Assembly: GCF_003481985.1 (NCBI RefSeq)
Contig: NZ_QUMD01000034.1
Span: 1 to 33,949 of the forward strand
Source of the DNA: Clostridium sp. OF09-36
Lineage (GTDB): Bacteria; Bacillota; Clostridia; Lachnospirales; Lachnospiraceae
Length of the DNA stretch: 33,949 nt
Direction: 5' to 3'
The translations under genes were made by a program, and so were the position numbers. Below, one piece after another: positions 15,801 to 23,612 of this stretch. Below the pieces are notes generated by a model. It was not told where the DNA came from and did not search any database. It was given only the letters and a program-made list of their open reading frames with translations. Positions within the stretch are counted from its first letter, which is position 1, and the number at the start of each line of letters is the position of its first letter.

Positions 15801-17678
15801 AACGGCGGAACGATCAACAACGGCAATGTCACCGAATACACCTACGGCGCAGGTGCAACGCTCCCGACAGCCGACGATATGACCTATACAGGCCACACGT
15901 TCGTGGGCTGGTATGACAACGAAAATCTGACCGGCTCTCTTGTTGCGGCAATCGGCGGTACAGAAACGGGCAATAAGGAATACTGGGCGAAGTGGGAAGC
16001 AAATACCTATACCGTGACATTTTACCCTAATGGTGGCAGTGTCAATCCGGTTGCTGCTACCACAGATAGTTCCGGCAAGCTGTCCTCTTTACCTACACCA
16101 ACCCGTGGTGGCAACTATCGTTTTGATGGATGGTACACCGAACAGACCGGCGGCATAAAAGTTACCTTAAATCAGGTTTATACGGCAGATACCACCCTAT
16201 ATGCCTACTGGATCTATACTAGCGGCAGTTCATCTTCCGAAGACAGGGACGATCCCTCTGGCAACGCCTTTATCACTGATCGTCCGAACAAGGATAACCC
16301 GACCACACCAACTACAGCAAAATCAAATTCTGTAAAAGTGGATAGTAAGGGAAATGCAGTGATTACAAGAAGCATAGTTGCTGATGTTATCTCCGTTGCC
16401 CAGTCTGACTCAATAAAGCATGGGAATACGAAAAACGGTATCGCGGTGGTTGTTCCTGTGGAAATCAGCAAAGCGTTAGCTGGTGTGCAGATTACGCTGA
16501 AAGCAGATGCACTGGATAAACTAGTGTCCTCTGGTGTCAAACGGTTCACCATCGATACCGACAGTATGGCTGACTTTGGATTTATGCTGGATACCCTAAA
16601 GGAACTGAACCGTCAGACTACCGGAGATCTTATTCTAAAAATGAAGAAGACCGCAGTTACCTCTCAGGAAGTAGAAACAGCCATTGGAAATCGCCCGGTC
16701 TATGATATTACCTTATGGGAAGTAAAGAACGGCAAGGAAACTGCTGTCAACTTGAGCGGGAAGACCGTCAGCATTGCAATTCCGTATACTCCGGCGAAAA
16801 ACGAGAAGCCTGGCAACCTGTATGCGGTTTATGTGGACGAAAACGGTAATGTACAGTGGATCAGCAAATCCAGCTATAATATGGATCAGAAAGCAGTGAT
16901 TTTTGTAGCAGAGCATTTCAGCATCTACGGCATAGGCTACAAGAATCAGATTCCTGCCTTTACCGACGTGAACAACCACTGGGCAAAGGACAATATGCTC
17001 TTTGTTGTTAGCCGTGGGCTGCTGAGTGGTACCAGTGCCACCACCTTCAGTCCCAATACCGGCATGACCAGAGGAATGTTTGTCACCGCACTGGGGCGAT
17101 TAGCAGGTGTTGACCCGACTGATTACCAGGCCAGCATGTTTACCGATGTGAAAGAAGATGCTTACTACGCCCCCTATGTCAACTGGGCGGCAAAGACTGG
17201 CGTTGTCAGTGGAACGACAGATACTACTTTCGCCCCGGATACCAACATCAACCGCGAGCAGATGGCGGTCATTATGAAGAACTACGCTACCAAACTGGGC
17301 TACACCATCCCGAAAACTCTGGAAGTTGTGAATTTTGCGGATAGCGCAGGTATTTCTTCCTGGGCAAAAGAAGCGGTCAAGTCCATGCAGAAGGCGGGCA
17401 TCCTTGCGGGCAAGACAAACAACTGTTTCGACCCTGCTGGAACCGCAACCAGAGCCGAAGTCGCTACCGTCCTGCGGCGGTTCGTGGAGATCGTCATCGA
17501 TCCGCAGACTGCCAACGGCTGGGTGCAGAACGACAGCGGTGAATGGAGTTACTACAAAAACGGGGATTTGGTCAAAGGTTGGCTCTCTAATGATCAGAAG
17601 TGGTACTGGTTGGACAAAAATACCGGCAAAACTGTTCTATCTGCGGTGCGAGAACTTCATCAAATGAAGCAGCAATAG
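12859..17678 (+). CDS. Large SLH surface protein with two DGR-type variable domains (frameshifted, C-terminus cut)
   Basis: About 1,590 residues after restoring one G near 15450 (GG to GGG, giving FKGWYDNE). In order: a signal peptide cleaved near VLA27-EE; a Cys/His-rich stretch (about residues 44-155, units such as CVHEHDEDCY and CQHEHDDECGY), possibly metal-binding; a helical spacer; two homologous domains of about 285 residues (13600-14470, 14480-15320), each ending in a variable segment and GFRPVLE; three InlB-type beta repeats of about 80 residues plus a divergent fourth (15331-16215); a beta-rich domain; three SLH repeats (about 16950-17505) binding the cell wall; and one choline/CW-binding-like repeat (GWVQNDSGEWSYYKNGDLV). 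The last residues, VLSAVRELHQMKQQ, are the reverse side of an XRE gene, so the true C-terminus is lost near 17637. Confidence 0.88.
13600..14470 (+). repeat. Surface-protein domain copy 1
   Basis: Encodes GGRYYFDLSAMNIPGTANGD, HYVPFTYAGTVDAYKLTSAM, a middle section with SNEWDAIL, and GFRPVLEIL followed by the TLDLNGGKLGG tail. It aligns along its length with 14480-15320. Outside the variable segment the two copies differ largely by silent third-position changes. The fold is probably the formylglycine-enzyme/C-type-lectin type seen in DGR targets (inference from the GFRPVLE end and the position of variability). Confidence 0.75.
14119..14204 (+). repeat. Variable region 1 (DGR-type)
   Basis: Residues 421-449 of the surface protein. 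Compared codon by codon with 14965-15050 there are 14 differences, all at codon positions 1 or 2. The variable codons here are ATT, TGC, AAT, GGC, TAC, ACT, TAC, CTC, AAC and GTC. The blocks between them, such as TCGGCCCGCTACTGG (14140-14154) and GGTTTCCGCCCCGT (14191-14204), are identical. Confidence 0.8.
14480..15320 (+). repeat. Surface-protein domain copy 2
   Basis: Encodes GDRYYFDLSTMNIPGTANGS, HYVPFTYAGTIEAYKLTSAM, SNEWDAVLDKNSGYVKNW, GFRPVLEVL and TLDLGGGKLGG. A tandem duplicate of copy 1, slightly shorter in the middle loop. Confidence 0.75.
14965..15050 (+). repeat. Variable region 2 (DGR-type)
   Basis: Residues 703-731. Variable codons, in the order matching copy 1, are CTT, GTC, GAT, AAC, CAC, TAT, TCC, TAC, ATC and CTC. 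The intervening blocks are identical to copy 1 even at silent sites. Silent differences resume immediately outside (TAT here against TAC before the segment, GTC against GTG after it), which marks the tract edges. Confidence 0.8.
15331..16215 (+). repeat. Four InlB-type beta repeats in the surface protein
   Basis: Units start near 15331, 15553, 15784 and 16012, each opening with Y-V-T-plus a beta strand and NTNGG or PNGG. Each continues through a GW-containing turn (KGWYDNE, VGWYDNE, DGWYTEQ) and closes with YWAKWEAN or YAYW. The first three are near identical at the DNA level; the fourth is diverged and less GC-rich. The frameshift at 15450 is in unit 1. Confidence 0.85.
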
Positions 17679-17862
17679 CATTAACGAGACGGATCAGGAC
17701 GTCCAAGCTCGGCTTTCGTTTGTCATTCTCGATAGCTGCTAGAAAACGAGAACTGATTTCGGAACGATCCGCAATTTGCTCACGGGTATAATCCCGTTTT
17801 TCTCTAGCGCAGCGAAGGGAACAACCAAATGAGAACATAATTTGTTGCTTTTTTTTAGACAC
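17587..17862 (-). pseudogene. XRE family HTH regulator, C-terminally truncated
   Basis: Starts at a GTG (17862) with GACGGAGA upstream. It reads FGCSLRCAREKRDYTREQIADRS, ISSRFLAAIENDKRKPSLDVL and LVNAIAASFDEVLAP, a complete XRE/Cro-CI helix-turn-helix of about 65 residues. After EVLAPQ the protein runs into the antisense of the surface-protein gene and ends in a foreign tail, TSTTSDH. The usual C-terminal extension is gone. The DNA-binding domain could still fold. The junction with the surface-protein gene at about 17637 truncates both convergent genes. Confidence 0.75.
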
Positions 17863-18110
17863 TCTCCGTCACCTCACATAACAATATTCTACGATTTACC
17901 AATGCTATGCGAAATGATTGCAGAGTAGCTTTTTCATAACCACTATCCGTTCCGTTCTGGCTTAAGGGGGGAGTTGATGATATACAAAGAAAATAGCCTG
18001 TCCGTTTTGTTTTATTCATTTTTCCAAGAAGCCGATCTCCACCTCAGCTCATGATGAATTACCCTTGCGCAGTATTTAAAGGAGTCGGGGCTGATAAATT
18101 CCCCGTTTTC

Positions 18111-18464
18111 CCGGATGGTTCCGTATTATCGACAATTACAAAAATCGCATTTTTGTTTGGCGTGTTCCAGATGCCGTTTACGGGATTGGGCACTTATGCA
18201 ATGGCCATCGCGGTTGCCGTGATGAGTGCTTTCGTTTTATCTGGTGCACCGGGCGGCGGACTGGTCGGAGAAATGCTGATTGTCAGCTTGTTCGGATTTC
18301 CGGGAGAAGCGTTCCCGCTTATTGCAACGATCGGCTTTCTGGTGGATCCGATGGCAACCAGCCTGAATGCTTCCGGTGATGCAGTGGCATCCATGATGAT
18401 CGCGCGCATTGTGGAAGGAAAAAACTGGATGCAGGATAATCTGGCGGAAATGAAAAAATCATGA
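18111..18464 (+). pseudogene. Dicarboxylate/amino acid:cation symporter, C-terminal part
   Basis: Encodes DGSVLSTITKIAFLFGVFQM, SGAPGGGLVGEMLIVSLFGF and ATIGFLVDPMATSLNASGDAVA, the last helices and the Na+/substrate-binding hairpin of the DAACS (GltP/DctA-like) family. The open frame begins at 18051, but homology only starts near 18111. At least two thirds of the protein, including all the early helices, is missing. It sits upstream of the glutaredoxin-like and CyuA genes, so it may be the remnant of an amino acid (cysteine or serine) uptake gene in that operon. Confidence 0.75.
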
Positions 18465-18491
18465 TATACATAGAAAGGTAGTGTGAATCCT

Positions 18492-18602
18492 ATGAAAATC
18501 ACTGTAATTGGAAGTCATCTTTGCCCGGATACCTTATATGCATTGCAGCAGCTTTCCAAGGCTGGTGCAGAGACTGAGTTTAAGGATATTTTGAGAAGAT
18601 AG
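18492..18602 (+). pseudogene. Glutaredoxin-like protein, N-terminal fragment
   Basis: Starts at 18492 with AGAAAGGTAG upstream and reads MKITVIGSHLCPDTLYALQQ, then LSKAGAETEFKDI and a stop at 18602. The first strand, the single Cys of SHLCPDT and the following helix match small thioredoxin-fold glutaredoxin-like proteins. Only 36 residues remain of the usual 75-90. The sequence after it is not in frame with any continuation I can find. Confidence 0.6.
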
Positions 18603-18721
18603 ATAAGATAAAAGCTGGCAGAAAATAGAAAGAAGGCTGGAAATGCTCACGATACACTGTTTTGACAGATGGATGGTGCATTCCAGCCTGTTTTGGAAAA
18701 TACAGCAGGAGAAGAAAAGAA

Positions 18722-19995
18722 ATGATGCAAAAACTGACAAGACTGATTTTGGATGATATGAAACCGGCGCTTGGAGTGACGGAGCCGGGAGCCATTGCGT
18801 ATGCGGTTGCAACAGCGAGAAGCTATATAGAAGAGCCCGTGGAAACAGTGAAGCTTCGCTTAAACAGCGGAATGTTCAAAAATGCATTTACCTGTGGCAT
18901 CCCGGGAATGGATGAGGTCGGAAACTATTATGCAGCTGCCTTAGGCGCAGTCGCATCGGATCCGGAGAAAAAACTGGAATGTCTGGATGGAATTACCGAA
19001 GAACAAAAAGCACAGGCAAGAAAGATGGTAAAAAACGGACAGATTTCGGTCGAGATGAGCGTGATTGCCAGCGATATTTTTATTGAGGCTACGGTGCATG
19101 GTACGTTGGACCATGTGACGGTTACCATTCAGCATGCACATACAAATATCATCAGAATCGAAAAAAATGGGGAGATTTTATTTCAGAAGGAGACTGAGCC
19201 TCTGGAAATGGAAGAAAGCAGTACGATTCACCAGTACACGTTGGATGCACTGTATCAGTATGCCAAAACAGTGGACATTGAGGAGCTGCGTTTTATCCGC
19301 AAAGCTTACGAATTGAATCTGGATTTATTTTATGAAGGAATAAAAAGCAAAAAAACCACATATGCGCCCTATTTGTTGAAACAAATGATGGAAAGGTAAT
19401 CTCAGAGGATGAACAAAAAACAGCTTCCCTTCTTTGCAATGCAGCGATAGAAGCGAGAGTGCTCGGACTTTCCAAACCGGCTATGAGCATTACCGGTTCC
19501 GGCGCCCATGGAATCATTGCGACGATGCCGCTCTATGCTGCATATAAGGTAAAGGAATATTCCCAGGAAACACTTCTGAGGGCAACGGCGCTTAGTTATC
19601 TTGTCTGCATGTACATAAAGGAATATTCCGGGAAACTGTCCGCTTTTTGCGGATGTGCCATTGCGGCAGGAACGGGTATGGCCTGTGGACTTGTGCTGAT
19701 GCGGGGCGGGGATACCGATGCAATGAAACGGACCATTAACAATATGGCCAGCAGTATTACCGGAATGATCTGTGACGGCGGAAACCAGGGATGTGCCATG
19801 AAAGGTGTGGTTGCGGTGGATGCCGCTTACCGTTCTGTAGATATGGCGATGAATGGCGTATATATTTATGATGTCCATGGAATTAATGCCGATACACCGG
19901 AAGAAACCATGCGTAATATGGGCCTGATCGCGTCTCCGGGAATGATCGGGACCGAAAAGACCATGATGGATATTTTGAATGGGAAAAATAAATAA
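18722..19995 (+). CDS. cyuA: L-cysteine desulfidase family protein (CyuA-like, frameshifted)
   Basis: About 424 residues once one A is restored near 19384 (AAA to AAAA, giving KQNDGKVISEDEQKTA). Seen: MKPALGVTEPGAIAYAVATA, TCGIPGMDEVGNYYAAALGA, SITGSGAHGI, FCGCAIAAGTGMACG, MICDGGNQGCAMK and GMIGTEKTMMDIL. These are the motifs of the UPF0597/CyuA family, Fe-S enzymes releasing sulfide, pyruvate and ammonia from cysteine. The invariant Cys of the GCTEP motif, needed in the archaeal enzyme, is Val here (GVTEP); the later cysteines remain. That suggests another substrate or loss of activity. A near-identical motif with Cys is in the next gene. Confidence 0.8.
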
Positions 19996-20009
19996 TATAG
20001 AGAAATCTT

Positions 20010-20434
20010 ATGGAACGAAATGATAAGTGCTATCAAACTTATGTACAGATATTAAAAGAAGAACTGATCCCTGCGATGGGATGTACCGAACCGATTGCCA
20101 TTGCCTATGCAGCAGCGGCTGCCCGGGAGTTATTGGGCGCATGCCGGATAAAGTGAAGGTAGGGGTTCGTGACAATATTATTAAAAATGTAAAAAGTGTT
20201 GTCGTTCCCAATACAGACGAAATGCGGGGCATTGAATCAGCTGCAGTGGCAGGAATCCTTGGCTTCCATATGTATCAGAATGGACAGCAGTTCAAAGGCG
20301 GAGAGGGCATTGTTACCAAAGGCGTAGAGGCAACGATCCGCAATGTAGGTCAGCTTGGCCGGGAGGGAATGCGTCAGACCGACCAGGAAATTGTAAAGAT
20401 TATGATGGGAGACAAAGGAGAACAGGATACATGA
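20010..20434 (+). pseudogene. Second CyuA-like gene with large internal deletion and frameshift
   Basis: Begins at 20010: YVQILKEELIPAMGCTEPIA, here with the catalytic Cys. A frame break near 20135-20140 is repaired by one G, giving ELLGRMPDKVKVGVRDNIIKN. After VVVPNTDEMRGIESAA the sequence jumps (about 20240) to the far C-terminal end, YQNGQQFKGGEGIVTKGVEA and GREGMRQTDQEIVKIM. Over 200 central residues, including the Fe-S cysteines, are missing. It cannot be an active desulfidase. It is a tandem partner of the intact-length copy upstream. Confidence 0.75.
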
Positions 20435-20667
20435 TTATACGAACTGCCAGCTTAGAGGATCTTGACGCGATCACAAAAATCGAACAGGTATGCTTTCCTG
20501 CTGCGGAAGCGGCTGACAGAGCATCGTTTTGCGAAAGGCTTACTTACTATCCGAACCATTTCTGGTTGTTGACAGACCAGGAAAAAATCGTTGGATTTGT
20601 AAATGAAGGTGTTTCGGAATCCGTTCACGGAAATGTGATCTGGTATCAGATGCGTTTGACATTTTAG
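20431..20667 (+). pseudogene. GNAT acetyltransferase, N-terminal fragment
   Basis: Overlaps the stop of the preceding gene (ATGA). It reads MIIRTASLEDLDAITKIEQV, CFPAAEAADRASFCERL and FWLLTDQEKIVGFVN, the first half of a GNAT-fold N-acetyltransferase. The acetyl-CoA-binding motif A (Q/RxxGxG/A) is not reached: from about 20610 the frame reads unrelated residues and stops. The 140 bases after it contain no gene I recognise. Confidence 0.6.
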
Positions 20668-20811
20668 CAGATATCGACAGATCGCAGCATGATATGATTT
20701 AACAGAGACATTGCTTTCTGGACAGGCGGTATTATTCGCAGTATACTGAATATCAGTTGGACGCGGTATATCTGTTCTTTTTGCCGCATCTGTCAGAAAG
20801 CGAGGCATCTT

Positions 20812-21414
20812 ATGGAAAAAAATAATATCCACATCCGTGTGGCATCGGAGGACGATGCAGAAAGCCTGTTAGCCATTTACACACCGTATGTGGTCAAAAC
20901 GGCTATTACCTTTGAGTATGAGGTTCCGACCCTGGAAGAATTCCGCGGAAGGATCCGCCACACCCTGCAGAAATATCCTTATCTTGTGGCAGAACAGAAT
21001 GGAAAGATCCTTGGTTATGCCTATGTCAGCCCCTTTAAGGCGCGGGCGGCTTACGACTGGGCCGTGGAAACCTCGATCTATGTCGATGAGAATCTGCGGC
21101 ATTCCGGCGTGGGCGGCAGACTGAACCATGCGCTGGAGACTGTCTGTGGCTCCATGGGAATCCTGAACATGGAGGCCTGTGTCGGTGTGCCGGAGGTGGA
21201 AGATGAGCACTTGACCCGCAACAGCGTGGAGTACCACGCCCACATTGGTTACCGGCTTGTGGGCGAGTTTTACAAGTGCGGTTATAAATTCGGACGATGG
21301 TACAACATGGTCTGGATGGAGAAGCTGATCGGGGAGCACAAAGCGGAGACACCGGCACCGGTCTGGTTCCCGGAGCTTTCTGGTGTGCAGGAACTGTTAG
21401 ATGGTTTGTCATAG
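20812..21414 (+). CDS. GNAT N-acetyltransferase, phosphinothricin-acetyltransferase-like
   Basis: A complete 200-residue protein. It shows IRVASEDDAESLLAIYTPYV, TFEYEVPTLEEFRGRI, YAYVSPFKARAAYDWAVETS and IYVDENLRHSGVGGRL (motif A for acetyl-CoA). HIGYRLVGEFYKCGYKFGRW follows, with NMVWMEK at the end, as in Pat/YncA-type acetyltransferases that acetylate small amino-group compounds. The start at 20812 overlaps no ribosome site stronger than GCGAGG at 20800-20805. The substrate is unknown. It is one of the few unbroken genes between 17.6 and 23.1 kb. Confidence 0.85.
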   Translation: MEKNNIHIRVASEDDAESLLAIYTPYVVKTAITFEYEVPTLEEFRGRIRHTLQKYPYLVAEQNGKILGYAYVSPFKARAAYDWAVETSIYVDENLRHSGVGGRLNHALETVCGSMGILNMEACVGVPEVEDEHLTRNSVEYHAHIGYRLVGEFYKCGYKFGRWYNMVWMEKLIGEHKAETPAPVWFPELSGVQELLDGLS

Positions 21415-21470
21415 GGCACTTTTGCCCCAACACTATAGAATACAATCGTTCGCGCACGACAACGGTAACT

Positions 21471-21716
21471 ATGAACAATCATTATATTCCACAGCTTTTA
21501 CTCAGACAGTTTTCCGTCCAGGGAAAGGTAAATGTTTACGATCTGGAACAATCACGGTTTTTGACCTCCAAGATCAAGCATGTATTTTCGGAGCAGAATC
21601 TGTTTGAGCCATGCGCGAACTTTTACAATCAGGCCTATGCTTACAAGGTGAAAAAACTGACCAGGGAAGAGGTCTGTCAGCTCAATGCGTTGATCCTGAA
21701 TATGGAAACTGAATAG
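21471..21716 (+). pseudogene. DUF4238 domain protein, N-terminal fragment
   Basis: The frame from 21471 begins NNHYIPQLLLRQFSVQGKVN and VYDLEQSRFLTSKIKHVFSE, the conserved opening of DUF4238 proteins. The family is normally about 300 residues; here, after QNLFE, the frame runs into unlike residues and stops at 81 residues. DUF4238 is of unknown function and often found in accessory or defence regions. The following genes (DUF3883, SNF2 helicase) fit such a region. Confidence 0.6.
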
Positions 21717-21729
21717 TTACAGCAATTCT

Positions 21730-22705
21730 ATGATACCAGATACGACACCAGATGTCATTCCCAAATATCCGTATCTGCCATTTTCTATCTGTCTGGACCG
21801 GAGAAGAAACAGCAAGGAAGAAATCTTAGATGGCATCGAGCGCACCATGCAGCAGCTTGCCCAGGCAGACCAGGGAGAAAGCATTCCGGAGGATGCGTTT
21901 GACCGGTCTGCATACAACACCAGCTTCCTTTACCAGTTGCGCGATGAGCGAAGCCGCGTCACTCTTTTCGTCCTTTTCCAAAGCAGAAGAAGCCGGTAAG
22001 GAAACTTGTGGTGATGATTGTAAGGAAGCTTACGATGAAGCATCCGACGTAGAATTTGGCGAGGATGAATTTTTATCCGCTTTGCCCGATACAGAGCTGG
22101 AGGAGAAGCTCCGCCAGATCGGAGAAGCAGGAGAGCAGTATGCGAACAGGCAGCTGATCCGGCATTTTCTGGAAGAAGGATACCAGATCCGGGAAGAAAA
22201 CGCACATCTCTGCCGACTGGAAAACGAACATACCGGACAGACTGCCGAAGTCTGCAGACCAGACAGCAATCATTACCATCAGGCCGGATGGGATATTGCT
22301 GTGCGAAAGACAAAGAAAACCGAAGGCGAAAGCCCGTCTGAGGAACAGACCGACTATTACGAAGTAAAAACCTGCACCATGCACAGCAGATACCGCAATC
22401 TGCTGCGGATCTCCAACGAACCATTTTTCAAATTTTTCGAAAATACGGATAAAGATCTTTATATTGCTGATAAGGTAGGCGTTGGAAAGACTATAGAAAC
22501 AGGAATTATATTAAGTGAACTAGTTTATGGAAATCGGAATAACAAATGGATTCAGGAATCGTTAAAGGATGTTTTGTCACCAAGAATTCTTATTTTGGCG
22601 CCGCCGGCATTGTGTGCACAATGGAAAGAAGAACTAGAAGATAAATTTATGTTATCTGTATATGATGCCTATAGCGGTAAATTTGGAAGGATGGTGACCG
22701 CATAA
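21730..22705 (+). pseudogene. DUF3883-like protein fused to the start of an SNF2-type helicase
   Basis: Two frames join near 21944 (SFLYQLRDE then EAASLFSSFSKAEEAG). The first 230 residues end in AGWDIAVRKTKK and TDYYEVKTCTMHSRYRNLLR, resembling the PD-(D/E)xK-like DUF3883 domain (GxDI then ExK). Near 22430 this passes directly into FFENTDKDLYIADKVGVGKTIETGIILSEL (helicase motif I) and PRILILAPPALCAQWKEELE (motif Ia), typical of SNF2/DEAD helicases of phage-defence systems. The join removes the parts normally between these domains, and the frame ends at 22705. Probably the collapsed remains of two neighbouring defence genes. Confidence 0.6.
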
Positions 22706-22707
22706 AT

Positions 22708-23030
22708 TGTAGTTTACGCAGAATCGTGGCAACAACTGCAAAAAGAAAAATATTTTTAAGTGCGACACCAGCATTTAATAAAAAGCAAGATTTTTTGAAC
22801 GAAACAAACTTGCTGACACAGGAGTATTGTATAACTTCCAGTACAAAATCTGTGTCTAAATATTTGGATTTTCAACCAAGAATAGAATCTATATTGGTGG
22901 AATTGAATCAGGCGGAACGGAATTTATACAACGCAGTAGAAAATGTAACTTCTATAAATCAAATTTTGACAGAATTGATCAGAAATTGTTTTCTGGACAG
23001 CCCCACTCATCCGCAGTATACTAATACCAG
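22708..23030 (+). pseudogene. SNF2-type helicase remnant
   Basis: Reads RRIVATTAKRKIFLSATPAF (helicase motif III, SAT), then STKSVSKYLDFQPRIESILV and LNQAERNLYNAVENVTSINQ, segments expected hundreds of residues apart in a full enzyme. It continues the helicase begun at about 22430 after deletion of the Walker B region and further pieces. The base composition is AT-rich compared with the flanks. It ends near 23030 where the next gene's leader starts. Confidence 0.55.
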
Positions 23031-23035
23031 AGCTG

Positions 23036-23066
23036 TTTGCGGCAGCCTTTTCACCGCTGCCGCAAA
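23036..23066. other. Perfect 11-base inverted repeat
   Basis: TTTGCGGCAGC (23036-23046) and GCTGCCGCAAA (23056-23066) with a nine-base loop, 20 bases before the ribosome binding site of the next gene. The T run is on the 5' side, so it is not a standard terminator in either direction. It may be a leader stem-loop or operator. Confidence 0.5.
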
Positions 23067-23099
23067 ACAAACCAGAATATTCATATGGAGGAAAGCAAC

Positions 23100-23519
23100 A
23101 TGAGTACAAAAGCAGAATACGCAATTTCTTTACACGACAAGGGTTATAACTGTGCGCAGGCTGTGGCCTGCACCTTCTGTAAAGAATTTGGTGTGGACGA
23201 AAAAGAGATGTTTAAGATTGCAGAGGGTTTTGGCCTTGGCATGGGTATGATGGAGATGTGCGGTGCCCTGTCCGGCATGATGATGGTCATCGGCCTGGCA
23301 AACAGTGTCGGGGATCTGGAGCAGAGAGCGCCGACCAAGGGTGCTACCTACAAGCAGGTCAAGGAACAGGTTATGAAGTTTAAGGAGAAGAATGGTTCCT
23401 ACCTGTGCCGGGAGCTGAAGGGCGTGGAGACTGGAAAGGTCCTTTGCAGCTGTCCGCAGTGCATCATGGATGCGGTGGCATTGACGGAAGCATACTTAGC
23501 GGAGCACCAGGCAAAGTAA
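23100..23519 (+). CDS. C_GCAxxG_C_C family redox protein
   Basis: A complete 139-residue protein starting at 23100 after ATGGAGGAAA. It has the family's spaced cysteines: GYNCAQAVACTFC, MEMCGALSGMMMVIG (the C-GA-SG core), YLCRELKG and CSCPQCIMDAV. These small cytosolic proteins of anaerobes are predicted to bind a metal or redox centre; no reaction is established. It lies upstream of the MATE gene on the same strand but 90 bases away with its own repeats between. Confidence 0.85.
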   Translation: MSTKAEYAISLHDKGYNCAQAVACTFCKEFGVDEKEMFKIAEGFGLGMGMMEMCGALSGMMMVIGLANSVGDLEQRAPTKGATYKQVKEQVMKFKEKNGSYLCRELKGVETGKVLCSCPQCIMDAVALTEAYLAEHQAK

Positions 23520-23527
23520 TTGCTGCC

Positions 23528-23576
23528 GGACACATGTGCAAACAGCAATGAAGATAAGGTTTCTGGACACGTGTGC
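23528..23576. promoter_or_regulatory. Two palindromic direct repeats upstream of the MATE gene
   Basis: GGACACATGTGC (23528-23539) and GGACACGTGTGC (23565-23576) differ at one base. Each has a palindromic core (CACATGTG, ACACGTGT). A TACAAT follows at 23592-23597. Possible binding sites for a regulator of the pump. Confidence 0.35.
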
Positions 23577-23612
23577 GTGTATGGTGACAAAATACAATAA
23601 GAGGTGCGAAGC

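Noticed and set aside
15331..16215. The beta repeats as a CRISPR-like array
   Set aside because: Units are coding, about 230 bases long, contiguous and translate to InlB-type repeats.
12859..17678. DGR reverse transcriptase or template near the variable protein
   Set aside because: No reverse-transcriptase frame (YxDD type) and no third copy of the 86-base segment was found in the window.
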